From: Pseudoscleropodium purum
Taxonomy: Eukaryota > Streptophyta > Bryopsida > Hypnales > Brachytheciaceae
Direction of reading: 5' to 3'
Assembly (NCBI GenBank): GCA_963969395.1
Contig: OZ017797.1
Span: 21,824,001 to 21,888,000, forward strand
Length of the DNA: 64,000 nt
This document shows, piece after piece, positions 1 through 12,768 of this stretch. The position numbers were made by a program, and so were the translations under genes. The notes below the pieces were generated by a model. It had not been told where the DNA came from and did no database searches. It saw only the letters and a list, made by a program, of their open reading frames with translations. Each line of letters opens with the position of its first letter. Within the stretch, counting starts at the first letter, position 1.

Positions 1-717
1 TTCCCCGGACTAGTTTATGCCATGACTCGAATGTTTCCCTCTCTTTGCCCATCAGTTTTGTCTACCCTTCCCTAGCTTGCAAAACTCAAAATGCTCATGT
101 GTTAAAACTTTGTAGCTAATACAATTACAAACAATTTGTGCTACTTCAAATAGCAAATGCAAACTCAACCTAGCTACCAAATTAGGAAAAGGGCAAATGA
201 TGCATACTTTCCACACATTGCATAAAGAAGGACAAATAACATTTCAATGTAAGTCACTATACGGCTCCCTTACCTCATTCCACTTGAAGACAACCTTTTT
301 ACCTCTTTGTCTTTGTAACTCCTTCTCCTGTAGAGTATGCCTTCTCTCTTGTGGCTTCATTCACAACTCCATGTTAGGAAAGATACTCATATTTATTTTA
401 AGCTAATACACTAAAGTCCTCCATGCCACTCATATCATTCCTACTTAAGGATTTAAAAGTCCTATTCCTATGACTACTATCTGACTAAAGCTTAGTTTTC
501 CAAATCAGGGGAACATCAAATTACTTGCACAATGACAATGCTTCATATTGGACACGACCATCAACATTTCGTGGAGGTTTAGGGTATAGCAACGCACATG
601 CTGAATGAAACGTGGACAATATATGGACCACACACATTTAGCAATATCAAATGTCCAAAATTCATGCACAATGCACAGGCAGCAAAAGAAGCCATTGGAT
701 TTCGGCTCACCTTCCCT

Positions 718-1228
718 TCATGCGCCGTAGTGATTTAAACGTCTCCTAAAAATTCTTCTGCTCCTACTGCTTCTTAGGTCCAAGGTTAATTCTACTAGCG
801 ATAAGCTTCTACTTGGACTACGCCTTTGCTTGGACACCTCTTCTAAATATGATTTCTTCACTTCCATTGATGTCTTCGAATGAGAAAGGTATTCATATGA
901 ATTGGGGGACACCTTAGTTTCTACATGCCAACTTGGGTCCGAGGAATTAAGGTCAGATGCATTAGTGTCTTCAAATGAAATTTCTACTTCTCTATATTTT
1001 GCAATTTTGCCTCTTGGTTCACTGGTTTTGCCAAACACATCACGAAAAGTATTGCAAACTAACTCCGTTGATGTTCTGTTTCCTCGTGTCTCCACGTTAA
1101 GGACATTTGCTAAATCGTCTTCCACTATCATAGCATGTGCTTTTTTGAAAGGAAGTACTATTGCTCCTAGCCAAGGGCATTCAATTCTAGTATTCTTTTG
1201 CCATTGAGTGTTGTAGCTTTCACCCTAG
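718..1228 (-). CDS. Exon-like open frame, unknown product
   Basis: A minus-strand frame is open for about 170 codons, beginning after a possible AG splice acceptor near 1228 and containing an internal ATG at 1131. The product is rich in charged and serine residues (runs such as SRSLSLVE and RSSRSRRIFRRR near its end), has no membrane segment and matches no family I recognise. It could be an exon of an old transposon gene, possibly of CACTA-2, or a chance frame. Confidence 0.2.
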
Positions 1229-1954
1229 TTCCTATTGGTGGACTTGCACAATAGTGATTCAATCCAAACCATTGAAGTTGGAGTGAAGGAGAGCAAAGTA
1301 GGATCTAAGGATAGAAGAGTGGCTGGAACCTTGACGTCGTCCACTTGAATGACTTCTTCACCCTTCCCTTGGTTGTTGACCAAACTTCGAGTATAAAGTA
1401 CTCTAAGTAAGTTTCTCTCCCCAATTCAAAAGAGACCAAAGTATCAAAATTGCAATTTCAATTCCTCTCATGCTCAATAATGTTGCACACTATATGTCCT
1501 TATTGCAACTATGAAAAATAAATCTTGGAAGGTAGCTGACTTGAAAACAGTGAAACGTAGGTCAGGAAAGCGTCCACAACTATTTCAAACGAAAAATACG
1601 TTCATCCGCTAGATGTGCATGCTTGCCCTAAACCTCCTTAGCTGTCTAGAATCTTGTGCCTTGAATTTTCTTTCCCAAATGCATTGCTCTGAGGCCTAAG
1701 ACACAGCTATGGATGTTTCCTCGCTCTAAAGCCTGTTGATTTCCACTTTTTCTGACGGTAGTGTTTGTTATTTTGCATCAAAAAAGAAGTACCATATTTT
1801 ATCATACCAAATGTCAAGAGCCATTATTTTGCTTGACACTAAGCGCAACCATTTTACTATTACTTAGACCATACCGTATTCTATCCAAAAAAGGACTACC
1901 GCATCTGCTCGACTAGGTTTCCTTAATGCCATGTATTGAAGGAGTAGAATTTAC

Positions 1955-2206
1955 TCATGAGGCTCGTAGAGGGATGAGCTTGTCCAAAATTTTGTCAACC
2001 ATTTCGTATAGTTTCTCAAAGTTTGTGAAAATTTGCTTGATTGTGCCTATTACTAAATCACTCGAAAGGTAAGTACCATCAATCATTTCCTCTTCCTTTC
2101 TCTCTTTGTTGCTCCCTCTTTTGCTTGCAAAAACATGAATGGCACTCTCTTGCATTTCACAATATAAGCGCTCTTGGAATAGGCAAAGGAGATAGCAATG
2201 AAACAT
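1955..2206 (-). CDS. Short charged open frame, unknown
   Basis: This is a frame of 83 codons. Its middle is basic and acidic (SKRGSNKERKEEEMIDG) and is followed by a stretch that could form a helix (IKQIFTNFEKLYEMVDKIL). It might be an exon of the same decayed gene as the frame at 718-1228. The evidence is limited to composition and openness. Confidence 0.12.
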   Translation of the reverse strand: MFHCYLLCLFQERLYCEMQESAIHVFASKRGSNKERKEEEMIDGTYLSSDLVIGTIKQIFTNFEKLYEMVDKILDKLIPLRAS

Positions 2207-4316
2207 TCTTATGATTCTGGAGTAGACATTTGAGTATTAGAAGATTAAGGTTGGCCGTAAACACTGCTTGTCACATACAGAGTGTCTACAAATTAAGGTT
2301 GCTTTTGTCCTCAAATGTCATAAGTTGCCACTTGAAGCAAAATGCAGAAAGTGGATTTGTTTGTATGGAACGACTTTAATTTGTTCTTGTTTTGCCTTTC
2401 CTTTCTACCAACATTAAATTTATGAACAATAAATTCGGATGGGACTATTAAATGTGCCTAAAACCTAATGAGCCATCTGCAAGACGAAATAAAAGTTTGT
2501 TGTAGTCGTCTTCCTTGTGATCAGCTTTGGAATGTCTACGAATACAACTACATTGAGATTTGGGAGCAAACATAGAGCGACATTTCTAGTGTTCTACCAC
2601 TGATATGGAGGTGTCCCTACACGTAAGATACTATCCAATCTGCTGAGGGTGGATAAGTGAAGCGGATGTGGAAAGTAATACAAAAATTTCTCCTCATGTA
2701 GTACATTTTCCTAAATTGTAACTATGTAAACCAATTCCATCAAGCAAGACTTACATATTAAGAGGAACCTCCTTGCTATTGGTTAGCCTCTTCTTTGTTA
2801 TATCTTCAAGTGAGTGTAATCCAATAGATGGGGTTGCTTTCATCCTTGTTTTTTGTTGCATAAATCAAACAAAGATCTTAGTCAATAACTCACAATGTTA
2901 GGCTGATTTGGATATGATTCTATAGTGTGTGCATTCATGTCTACATAGTGGAATATGCTTCAAGGTGCGGTAAGTAATCATTGCCTGTGTTATTTTTGCA
3001 AGTGGCTAATTTTAATCAGTGGCTGGTCACATCAATGGATCCTTCTATCACTCCTCAATTGTACGTGTTTGTATGAGAGTTTGAGAAGAAAGTAACAAAC
3101 TTTGCCGAATTTGTTCATAGTGAGGTTAGTTACACTAACATCTAGTTAGTTCTTTTGGCAAGCCACCACAATTGAATTCTATACTTTTATAGAATTACCT
3201 AAAGTCTGAGTGTTTTGGGTAATTCTATGCATAGGCATAAAGTTTTGAGAGCTACTCCCTTGCATCGGAGGAAAAGATGTAGACATGTTAGTCTAGATTC
3301 AAAGCCCAAAGTAGCAACCCTAAACCAAAGTGGGACAAACAAGCCCTATCCCCACAAAACCAAGTGAGATGCAGTGGAAGTGCATGACAGAGAACATGAA
3401 GAAAATGCATATATCATGCATGTTAGTATGACTAGCATAGCTTTGCCTTCAAATTTGTTGTCTTGAAAATGTAAGAAGATAGGCCTGTAGGATGGAATCC
3501 TATTGATTTTAGTTTCTAAACCGAGAGTTAGTTTCAAGGTGAGAGTGGACCAATTGTTATTAGAATATAGCACAATCAAGAAGAATTTCAAGCATGAAAC
3601 TATAGAATAGATTGCGTGCTTAAGAGAACAAGCTTCAGTGAATGTTGTAGAGGAAAAAATAAAGGTGGAGAAAAAAAAATCTCCATCATAGAAATGTTTA
3701 GATGCTTTCACTAAACAAGACGTGTTCTTGCATCATCCACTTTTGTGCCTTACTCTTCCTGTGTCATTACTTTTTTATCACAAAATTCTGAAATTCTGGT
3801 GTAGAGTTGCACATTAGTAATAACAACACATGATTTCAAAGAGATGAATGATTTGTAAACATGTAATGAGTCCTTCCGAACTTTCCATGCCATGCTCGGG
3901 ATCAGTGGGAGTGGAACTGTTTATGTGAAAGATTGATTTCCTTCACTTCATCTTCTAACAACATGAATACTATCACTCCATCAATATCTTGCTTTCTGTA
4001 TAATGTTTTAACTTGTATTGCTCCTGTTGATTTGTACAAAAAAAGGATAAGTGCCCTTCCCTAAAAGGCTAGGGAACTGATTATAGTGGATGACATTTGT
4101 CAATTTCACATGAGAAGGATGCCAAGAATAGGTTGCGGAGTAGCTTATGCCATTGAGCGAAGAATTGTGGGAAGGTAGGGCCTATCGTCCTATCTGTGTG
4201 CATGTCGACGTTGTCGAGGTGGACAATTGAAACTTGTATTAGTAGTAGCAACGTGCCACCGATGGTATGGATGCAACCCATACCTCTGTATTCGATGTTG
4301 GTAAGTATTTTCCATT

Positions 4317-4327
4317 CACTACAAGAA
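4317..4327 (+). repeat. Left terminal inverted repeat of CACTA-1
   Basis: The 11-bp CACTACAAGAA is identical to the inverted right terminus at 30789-30799. It is preceded by the target duplication ATT. Confidence 0.93.
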
Positions 4328-4337
4328 TATAGGCATT

Positions 4338-4760
4338 CTATGACTACGTAAATGACTACGTTTTCAGTCATTTCAGACATATATGACTGCCTGTGAAAAT
4401 GGGGCTCCGTAGTCATTGTGGACGAGTCCTTTAGGACATGACTGCATTCTTAATATCACCATCCGTCATCGTACAAGGAAAGTTTTGGATGAATTATTCC
4501 TACATGGCCTTTGACGTGTTCAGGTCTGCATGACGTGGCACTTGGGTTCGTTAGTCATAGTGTAGTCATTTTTTAGTCCCACTGTAGTCGAGTTCTGATG
4601 GTGGGCCCCACTTAGTCCACATGGCAATTGCTGGTAGGCGGTTCAATCCAATGTTCAGACGTTCAGATGGACAACAAGTTCTGGTGTAGTTATTCCCTAG
4701 TAGGGATTCAGTTGAACTATGGTCATGTCATTGTGTATTGTTGCAATTGCAACTGCAGCT
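4338..4760. repeat. Left subterminal repeats of CACTA-1
   Basis: Short motifs built on ATGACTAC and its inverse GTAGTCAT recur in both orientations, for example near 4340, 4353, 4410, 4550 and 4562. In CACTA elements such arrays bind the TNPA-type protein during excision. Similar copies occur in the element's own spacers (about 7740-7850, 9860-9950, 11030-11240 and 28920-28955). Confidence 0.75.
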
Positions 4761-5243
4761 TAGTGAAGTGGTAGTTAAACAGTAGTCAGTCTCCTATGCT
4801 TAAGTGCTACTGCAGTTGCACCTGAGTTGCATCTCAGTTATATTTCAATACTAGGGTTGACAACGTAATGAAGCTTAGAAGCTGTTTTAGTACGATGTGG
4901 TTGTATAGCTCAGCATTTGCTTTCATGAAAATGATAGAAAATTGATAGCCAAGTAAGCTAACCAACATGAGAACTATTGAGAAGAAAAATAGTTGTACAA
5001 GCAATGGATGCACATACCATTACAAAATGGAAGACAACTAAAGCATTTTGTCAATGTCTACATCCATGATTGCATTTCTCTGAATTATTACACACAAGGT
5101 TTTGTGAGAATTCAAGGCATTGACCACTCTAAAATCAAAATATGTGCCCTCTTCCTTTAGAAGTACGACAATTCTGTACTATAGAGGGCTATCAGTCTTG
5201 CATGCAAATGTTACACTACACTTACACCAGCAGCGAAGTAATC

Positions 5244-5680
5244 TCATGGGTTCAACTTTATGTACTTGGAATCCCAAATGACGTTTCCACCTTGAACGTT
5301 GTGCATTACTTCTTGGTCAGCCTCCGGCTTGGGAAACATCAACGACACCTTTGGTTGCAAAACCTCCCGCATGTCCACTCTAAACCAACCATTCGGAATG
5401 AGCATGCCATGGAACTTATCTATCCCTCCTATACCGCTAATTCTTCCCAAAGCCACCTTCTGCCGAGTGGATCGTGGATTGACGAGGTACACATTGTCAT
5501 ACAAGCTGAGCTGAAAGATAGATTTGTTTTGTTAGATATAGGAAGTACTCCTGCCCGTGGGACCTTCAAAACATACTTCTCATTGCCAATGTAGTCACTC
5601 ATACAATAAATAACTGAAAATTGACTAACAACTTCCCCAGTTGAGTCACATATGAGGACTGGATGAGGATAATGCAACTA
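5244..5680 (-). CDS. DUF8039-type CACTA accessory protein, two 3' exons
   Basis: The downstream exon (about 5509 to 5244) encodes a region of 86 residues. It begins with YDNVYLVNP, includes VALGRISGIGG, HGMLIPNGWFRV and GGNVIWDSKY, and ends in a stop. This order (a leucine/valine strand, a glycine-rich turn, HG..IP.GW, then a final GG..W) is what I know as DUF8039, common in plant CACTA-associated proteins. An upstream exon (about 5680-5560) encodes PHPVLICDSTGEVV and ends at a GT donor; the acceptor of the next exon is a CAG close to 5509-5516. Its function is unknown. It lies in the left arm of CACTA-1 in the same orientation as the NIF pseudogene and the TNPA-like gene, so these could be exons of one transcript. 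Confidence 0.55.
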
Positions 5681-5794
5681 CCAAATAACTAGGCAGTCAT
5701 TCCTGAGTCATACAATTGAAACAACATTGACCTCAGCCTTCTAATTCCCCGAATGAAATTTGTGTACTCCAACACATTCAGGCTTCAACATCTC

Positions 5795-7655
5795 ACCTTT
5801 TTTTTGGAAGAGTCACGGTTCTTGTCCTCTGCCGCTGTCGTCTTTGCCCTTGTCTCTCTTTTCCGTGCCTTCAACAAACACACACAAATTTTTTGTTAGA
5901 ATTGAAAACAATTAGAAGGTGAGGGGACACGAATGAGCTTGAACCTTGTGGTCCACAAGTCCCCTCACCTTCCTCTGTAAGCGCATTGTCACTGAGATCT
6001 GAATTCTGTGTCAAATCATGCCCTTGAACTACATTGTTTTGCACATGTGAAGCATTCTGTGCATGGAACTCCTTCACATTTGTAGCGACATACAAAGCTT
6101 TCAAAAGTGGCCACAATGTGGACTTCAAGTAATTGTTGTCATTAGCTAGTTTTGCCAAATCAGCAACATAGAACGCACTGGTGATGATGACATTGGCTTG
6201 CGGATTGCATGACACTCTTGATGCATTGTTGTCAACAACCACAGTGTTTGAGGGGCTAAATTGAGGCCATTCACTGTAAACTTTTGACAAAGGCTTCCCC
6301 CAAGCTATTGGTTTGCCGCCCTCAAATTGTACAGCCTCACATTTCTTCCTACCCACATAAAGAGAGGACTGAAGTCATAATGTCCTTGCCTTTCTATCAT
6401 TGTGGGCACAATGTCTTCCATGTAAGACTGACTCTTACTGCCCCAAAATCCCATTGTGAAATTAAAGAAGCACCGTGCCAAAAAGGGTTGCAACCAGGGT
6501 CTTAAAAATACCCTCCTGCTCTTCATTCTCAACATGGGCCTAATTCTAGAGTTTGGATTCTTCTCCTCAGCCAGACTACAATCCAGCAAGGTCCCATGAA
6601 TGTTGAAAATTAGCAATTTAGCTTTTGCATTTTCGATGGGTACAATGCGTAAATTCGAAGCAGCTCTCACCTGATCTGACCCAGAATCAGGGAGTGCTGC
6701 CTCTGCATTTACCTCAGTGGATGCTTTCATTAGCTTCTTCTACTTCTTCGGAGAAGATTTCGTTGGAGCACCACTTGCTTCCACTGCCTTCTCTGAGTTG
6801 TCCACCATGTTTTTCCCAGCTTGGACCACATCCACTGCTTTTGTTGCCTTCTTCTGCTTAGGAGGGGAAGACTTGGTTGGAGCAGCAATTGGTTCCACAA
6901 GTTCTCTGGGGTCCTCCACTTTGTTCTCTCCATCCTCTTCAAGATCCACGATATTACTTGCATCACCGCCAGTAATATGCGTGTCGGAGTCCACTTTGCT
7001 GGTGTCCACATTCACAAACTCCCGATCCTGCACTTCCGATGGAGGACATTGGCCAATTCCGTCCACAGGGATGTCGCTCGCGTTGGCCAAGAAATCATTG
7101 CCTTGTACAACCTTCGGAATTCCCTGTGTGCATTTCGAAATAGTCTCGTCCACATTGCACATCGGAATGCTAGTCTTCATACGCGGATTCAATGTTGTTT
7201 TCGGCTTTGGACTCATAGTTTGATATATTGGGGTCGGGGATGATCTCTCTTTCTCTCCAACGCAGGGTGCTTGTTTCTTGCCTTCTTCTCCAGAGGGTGA
7301 CTGCACTTCCAAGTGCAGCGGTTCTTCAGCCGCACTAGTCGTCTGCGACGGGGCGGGAAGAGGAAGTGACTCAGACCTGGGCACTTTTTTTCGACAAGGA
7401 TCGGTCATTAAGTCGGCTCTATCTCCCTCTTGAAGCAAAATGGACGTCTGAATCTCCACAGGAGACTTAGATGTTGAGGGGCTTCCATGGGAAGTGTCCT
7501 TCATTTTTCCCATGAAAGTGCTGAACATTGACTTCAGCTCTTCTACTGCGTTGTTCGTAGCTGCTATACTCACAAGAACTTTCGAGAACTCGCCCTTCAA
7601 GTCTGTCTGAGACTTCTCTATAGCACATATTCTTGCTGAATCTCCTGCAGTGAGA
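5795..7655 (-). pseudogene. Broken NIF/FCP1-like phosphatase-domain gene carried by CACTA-1
   Basis: The upstream part (7655-6740) encodes a low-complexity linker with two APTKSSP-type repeats. After an in-frame TAG at about 6738 the frame continues into a HAD-fold NIF domain: LLIFNIHGTLLD at the nucleophile strand, then IRPMLRMKSRRVFLRPWLQPFL and GFWGSKSQSYMEDIVP. A one-base frameshift near 6355 (after WVGR) moves to another frame that supplies the rest of the domain (GKPLSKVYSEWPQFSPSNTVVVD, then FYVADLAKLA and LKSTLWPLLKALY) down to 5871. A basic exon at about 5876-5795 follows and ends at a GT donor. NIF-type enzymes dephosphorylate proteins through a first-strand aspartate; here that residue is Asn (AAC for GAC). 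With the stop, the frameshift and the lost nucleophile, no active enzyme is expected. Confidence 0.7.
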
Positions 7656-8124
7656 CCCTAAAATTCTCAACCGCCATTCAAACAAGGGAAACTCCAGAGT
7701 TAGTCAATTATCAAGTTTCTACCAATGGGGTCACTAATCAATGACTTGCCTACTGCTGAATGACTACGTTTTGACTTGTCCACCTACGTACAACAGAAAA
7801 TGCGACTGGGTCATGACTGCGCTACAACCACTGTAGAGATGACGCCACTCATTGTTTAGCAACATGAAAACATAAAATGTGAGAGAAGTTCAAAGGGCCT
7901 CACCGATCTGCGTCCAACATGGCCTGCAGATAACTGCATTCCATCTGCAATGTCCATTAGTCCTGAGCTGGTAGGCCTTCCCTCCTTCTGCATCCAACAT
8001 GGTAATAGCATTCAAACGCGGTATATTCATTTGCACATATTCTTTACAAGTGAAAGCACAGAACAAGCAAGAACAAAGGTAATACTATCTTCCGAACGTG
8101 GAAAATGGAGAACCCTAATCTCAC

Positions 8125-9084
8125 CAACTCTGCCTCCTTTCCGGCTTTCCTTTTTCGGCCCACAGCGGAGAAATTCTTCACTTGCCTCCTTGCATGGGCC
8201 ATTGTCGCCGCTTTCTTCTGTTGCATCTCTGTACTCCAATAATCCTGCAGCCTACTCCACTGATCTAGATTCACGTGAGATGGGCATTCATCTTCTGCGC
8301 TGCTTAGGAAATGAGCCTTCAACCTAGAGCGCTCTGTCTTCAAGTTCCTCTTGATGGCATTCCTGAAGCCCAGCATGCTCAACTTGTTGCCTAAGTACTC
8401 GAAGTCATTGTCCAGGGTATTCCTCAACTTTTGCACGCTCTCATGCTTTTGTTTTTCCCAATCTATGATACTCATGTCAAGAATACATGGCACATATGTC
8501 CTCATTGAGCTGTCCCAAGCATTTTTCCCCACACAACCAGCATCAATTTCTCTGTCATCAGTGACTGTGATGCTGTGGGGTTTTTTGCCAACCCTGCTCC
8601 GGTCCCTCCTTCCCTCGTCATAGATGTTGCGTTTCAGACGTCGCAATGCCTTCCCCACGCTATCTGCAGACATTTCGCCTGCATTGCTAAAGTCTTGTCC
8701 TAGAGAATTTCCCACCCACCTATCCGGATAGGGAGTTGAGGAAGGTTGTGGCCCAGCACCCCACTGCGGTGGCTGCATCCATTGGCCGTTAGGCACCCAT
8801 TGCCAATTCCCAGCATATGGAAGCCCTGCTTGCGATGGTACTTCTGAGGCGCGTTGTGCAATTGGAGACCGCGGTCGGTGAATTTGTATAGGGGACCGCA
8901 TTTGCACGTCGACTCTCTTGCGCTTCTGCCTTTTGTCGATGAGGTTCTCCTCAGCGTCCAAGTCATCGTCCTCTGAGTCAAACACTTGCATCGTACTAGC
9001 TTTACCTGCATCCACGTCCAATAATATTTTCATCAGCAACCCTAAACCGCTCAAGTCCTTCCTTGTGTGGCATTGCTCTTCCAT
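8125..9084 (-). CDS. TNPA-like CACTA protein (plant transposase, Ptta/En-Spm type), main exon
   Basis: The exon encodes about 320 residues, from MEEQCHTRKDLSG to a GT donor near 8124. The N-terminal third is acidic then basic (SEDDDLDAEE, KRQKRKRVDVQ, a likely nuclear signal) and proline/tryptophan-rich. The C-terminal half reads TLDNDFEYLGNKLSMLGFRN and then DQWSRLQDYWSTEMQQKKAA followed by a KNFSAVGRKRK stretch. That W...YW....Q.K...N.....F.....G.K pattern is the signature of the plant Ptta/En/Spm transposase family, whose members bind the subterminal repeats of CACTA elements. It lies opposite to TNP2 in the left arm. A further 3' exon probably lies near 7885-8000. Confidence 0.65.
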
Positions 9085-9316
9085 CTTGCAAGTAAAGAAG
9101 AAGTACAATTGTGAGTCAAATCTGCTTCTCTATCCAAGAATTTTACTTGAACTACAGCGTGTATACAGTGAAGTAGAAACCGCCATCTTTTCTAACAAAA
9201 CAAATCACACTATAGCCGTCACAGAATGCAACTTCTATACGTACCATTCTCCACTACGATGACGTTTACAAACCCTACTCAGCGTACGAGGAGGCCCACA
9301 CCGCGAGAAGGGCAAA

Positions 9317-9627
9317 TTACCTGTAGGCGGGACCTCCGAGGTTGCCTTGCTCTGAACATGTGCACACACAATTGCTAGAGTCATCATACCTGCGGCAATA
9401 CCTTCGTCGTCTGTTTTGGTTTCGTCGAAAGAAGAAGCCGCATCTACACTCATTTTGCCCCTCCTCTGCACGCGCTTGCTCCTGCGTCGTGCGTTTCCCC
9501 TCACTGGCAACGTCGGATGACTTCGTCTGGGCAATCCAAAGTTTTCTCTTGCAATGTGACCCCTTCCCACATTGGTTGCCTCAAGCAATACTTCTTTCTG
9601 GGGATTCAAATCCTTTGTCCTACACAC
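9317..9627 (-). CDS. Possible 5' exon of the TNPA-like gene
   Basis: A minus-strand frame contains MSVDAASSFDETKTDDEGIA and reaches a good donor (CAG followed by GTAATT) at about 9317. It is preceded by an arginine-rich stretch (RRRSKRVQRRGK). It lies upstream of, and in the same direction as, the TNPA-like exon at 8125-9084, so it may be its first exon. No domain is recognised. Confidence 0.28.
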
Positions 9628-10073
9628 ATGAATTCACAGCTTACTACAGTCCAATACGTCGCTACGAGGTAGGTCAAACAAAATACAAGAGCACATGCTA
9701 CCGTGAATGTCGACAAACTCTCTATTCCAAAGTCCGTGCCTCAGAATGGGTTTAGGGTTTCGCTAGCCTTTGCAACCTCCGTACACCGCCATACAGCCGC
9801 CACACGTGTGCAACGTGGCGGTTTTCTAGTACTCCTCAACTTATTCAACTAATTTATGCCCACTAAACTAATGTATGACTCTACAATGACTCGAGCGCTA
9901 CTAGAATAACAAACGCAGTCATACATGAGTAGTACGCTGCAACTGGAAGTCTACTATACAATGATTGGACTCGGCTTCCGAGACCAATTAATGTAGCAGT
10001 TGAGCAAGAAACAAGAAAAGCAGACAGAAATTGCACAAGAACTCCAGTGCATGAAGAACAGAAGGCTGAGGAC

Positions 10074-10304
10074 TTACATTCTTTGGATGGCCACTTCCAT
10101 AGGCTTCAGTTTTTGCTGTAAGAGCTGCACACGCTTGTCTCGTTCTAATTCGTAGGCAGACTTTCCCTCGTCTCCTATTGCCGTCTTCTCTTCCTCCATT
10201 TGCTTTTGAATTAGGTTAGTGAAATGCCCGTAGTGCCCAACAATAGTACTGTAGGGATTGACGTTCACAAGCAGCGCGTTACCAAGAAACAAGGGTATGC
10301 ACAC
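10074..10304 (-). CDS. Short coiled-coil open frame in CACTA-1
   Basis: This is a frame of about 76 codons whose C-terminal half is strongly helical and charged (KQMEEEKTAIGDEG, then YELERDKRVQLLQQKLK). It could be an upstream exon of the TNPA-like gene or part of another decayed accessory gene. The only support is the coiled-coil character and the shared orientation. Confidence 0.2.
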   Translation of the reverse strand: MCIPLFLGNALLVNVNPYSTIVGHYGHFTNLIQKQMEEEKTAIGDEGKSAYELERDKRVQLLQQKLKPMEVAIQRM

Positions 10305-11419
10305 CTTTTTCCTGCTCCGTCACTATCTTGCAAGCGCCTAAGTGATCGGACGTCTATCACAGGAAGAGAAGTGATGACCGCGTGCCGCAGCTGCGATCAA
10401 ATAGTAGAATGCAAAAGAGCCGGCTTTGTCGTGAATCTTGATTTTGCTGCCTTCCTAGCGTCGTTGAAGAAATTCCGCTAAAGTGAATAACGAAGAAGCC
10501 TATAGTAGCCAGTACTCTGTGTCGCTATAGAACGACGGCAGAGAATCACCTCTTGATACGGTAATAAATGTCCACTGAATTTGGTCCTTTTCTTGTGGAC
10601 GTCAATTATGAGAGCAATGTCCGTGCTCTACATCAATGATAATTTTGTGGGATTGCCTTTGAGGGCACGGAGTGTTAGCCTTTTATTGTAGAAATTGCCT
10701 TTCAATGAACCCTGAATTTCTTAAGTGCTTTCAACCCTAAACTGCTCATATGTCTTCAGAATTATGCCGAACTTACCTCAAGTACTAAATGTTGTACTTC
10801 ACGATGCTCTGCAAGATGATCTGACAGTCTTAATTTGAATTATTGTGCTTTCAAAAGTTCTTCTATTTTCCCTTACATGCCATGCTGTGGTTCCTTGTGC
10901 ATATGCTATGTTGCCCATGTACATTCTCCTTCAGTTTCTTGTTGTGTTGAGAAGCCATGTGAAATGAAGGGGATGCTATGTACATGTCAGGAAAATTGTA
11001 TTCAAGTGTGGACTTCCCCTTGAAATTATATGGACTACGTCATTGTGCAATGAAGTAGACAAGGTAAGGACTCAACGTGAACCCTGCGAAGTCATTACTT
11101 TGTTTGAGAATGAGAGACGTTGGTAAATGACTAGGTATTAACTCGTTGAAGTCATTCTGTAGTTGTATGTAGTTGTCACTCAGTTGACCTTCGGGCTCTT
11201 CAATCATTTTGTACTTTCATGAAGTTGGCTATGAGTTCACAACAGTCATATCGTAGTTTGTTTTCATTGCATGTGAAGAAATTTAAGTGTGGTTTGCTTG
11301 GAAATTTTCTAGCATTCCATAATTCTGTTGTCAAGGTTAGTATTCAGAAAAATTTTGGAACTCACATTTGAAAATGACATCCTCGTGTAGTTGTTGAAGT
11401 TCAGAAGTGTACGATCAAA

Positions 11420-12768
11420 ATGCTACCAGCGCGCTTGCCCCTTTCAAATCCACAAAGGCAACGTCTCCGCGATGAGAGATTATGGATTCGCAAGTTTCAG
11501 CGAGCTCGTCAACTCAATGCTTCCAGAATCCATTGCCCGTGCATGGATTGCCAAGGTCAACGCAAGCTGCTCATAAAAAATGTGCGGGAACACCTCATGC
11601 GAAATGGACGGCATCCACGGTTCAGGGTGTGGAGAGGGCCTGGCACTCGAGACTTGTCCGACAATGAATGGGAGGACGAATTCTGGGGCTCCCATGACAA
11701 CTGTAGCGTGGGTGTGGATGCCCAAGTGGATACGCGAGGGATCCTTGAGAATGCATTCACTCATGACGATGGGACAAATGATATTGAAGACAGAGTTCTT
11801 GAAGAAGTGGCAGAAGCCTTCATGACCGCCGATTCACTGCACGATGAGTGCAGCATTGGGTCAATGCAAGGCCCACCAGAGAATGACGAAGGTCTTGCTG
11901 ATGGGGTGCCTGCCGGTGAAATTGGAGAAGCTGCTTGGGAGGACCGACAGTTTGATCCTCGCCACTTACAAGAGGCAATTCAAGATCTTTTTAGTGGCGC
12001 CAAGTGCACAAAGCTAGCAGCCACAATTTTGCTTATGAACTTGTATACAGTGCATGGAGTCAGTAATACCTTTACGGACGAGTTGTTCAATATCTTGGAT
12101 GGTCACATATTGCCTGACAGGAATTGTTTGCCGAAGAACTACCACGCAGCACGTTCTTTGACACAGACATTGGGACTTGCCTATACAAGCATACATGCTT
12201 GTCAAACAGGTTGCATCCTTTTCAGAGGCTTACACGCAGATGCAATGCAGTGCCCTCAATGTGATGGGCCTAGGTATAGAGATGAGGAAAAGAAGATGTT
12301 ACCTGTGAAGGTTCTAAGGCACTTCCCCATCATACCAAGACTACAAAGAATGTTTAGGAGCCCCAGCATTTCAAAACTGATGCTCTGGCATTCCAAGAAT
12401 AGGAGCGATCGGGAAGGCGGGGATGGTTTGGTCCGGCATCCCTGTGACTCAAAGGCATGGCGGCATTTTCACGAAAATGTTGACCCCACTTTTAGCAACG
12501 ACCCTAGAAATATCCATTTCGCTCTAGCTGCAGATGGGGTGAATCCGTATAAGCAGAATCGGTCCAACTGGTCTACTTGGCCGGTGCTTCTACTGAATTA
12601 TAATTTGCCACCTTGGTTGAGCACGAAGAAGTTCTTCATCATGTTGTCTTTATTGATCCCGGGGAGGCAGTCTGTCACCTGTGAAAATTTTGATGTGTAC
12701 TTAGAGCCACTAGTAGAAGAGTTATTGCAATTGTGGGAAGGTGTTCCAGCTTATGACATAGCAAAGAA
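11420..12768 (+). pseudogene. TNP2 transposase of CACTA-1, N-terminal part, truncated
   Basis: The frame opens with a transposase-associated domain (residues about 15-75: RIHCPCMDCQG, a CxC..C zinc-like motif, then VREHLMRNG). An acidic spacer follows, then the TNP2 core from about residue 190: LLMNLYTVHGVSNTFTDELF, then LPKNYHAARSL, then QCPQC, then LRHFPIIPRLQRMF. The first catalytic-type aspartate lies in ADGVNPY (residue 372), followed by WPVLLLNYNLPPWLSTKKFF. Homology stops after LWEGVPAYDIAKK (about 12768). The open frame runs on for 25 unrelated codons to a stop at 12844. The middle of the transposase, including the remaining catalytic residues, is missing here; the DUF4216 tail reappears at about 29482-30225. 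Confidence 0.85.

Larger units (their letters stand above)
1..4316. other. Left flank of CACTA-1, no recognised gene
   Basis: This AT-rich stretch has only short open frames on both strands, and apart from the minus-strand frame at 718-1228 none looks coding. I see no terminal repeat, no tRNA and no rRNA. Because CACTA-1 is inserted at its right end with an ATT target duplication, this DNA and the DNA from 30803 onward were once contiguous. It could therefore be the left half of the decayed CACTA-2 element, but no CACTACTAGAAA-type left terminus is present, so that end would lie outside the window. Confidence 0.5.
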
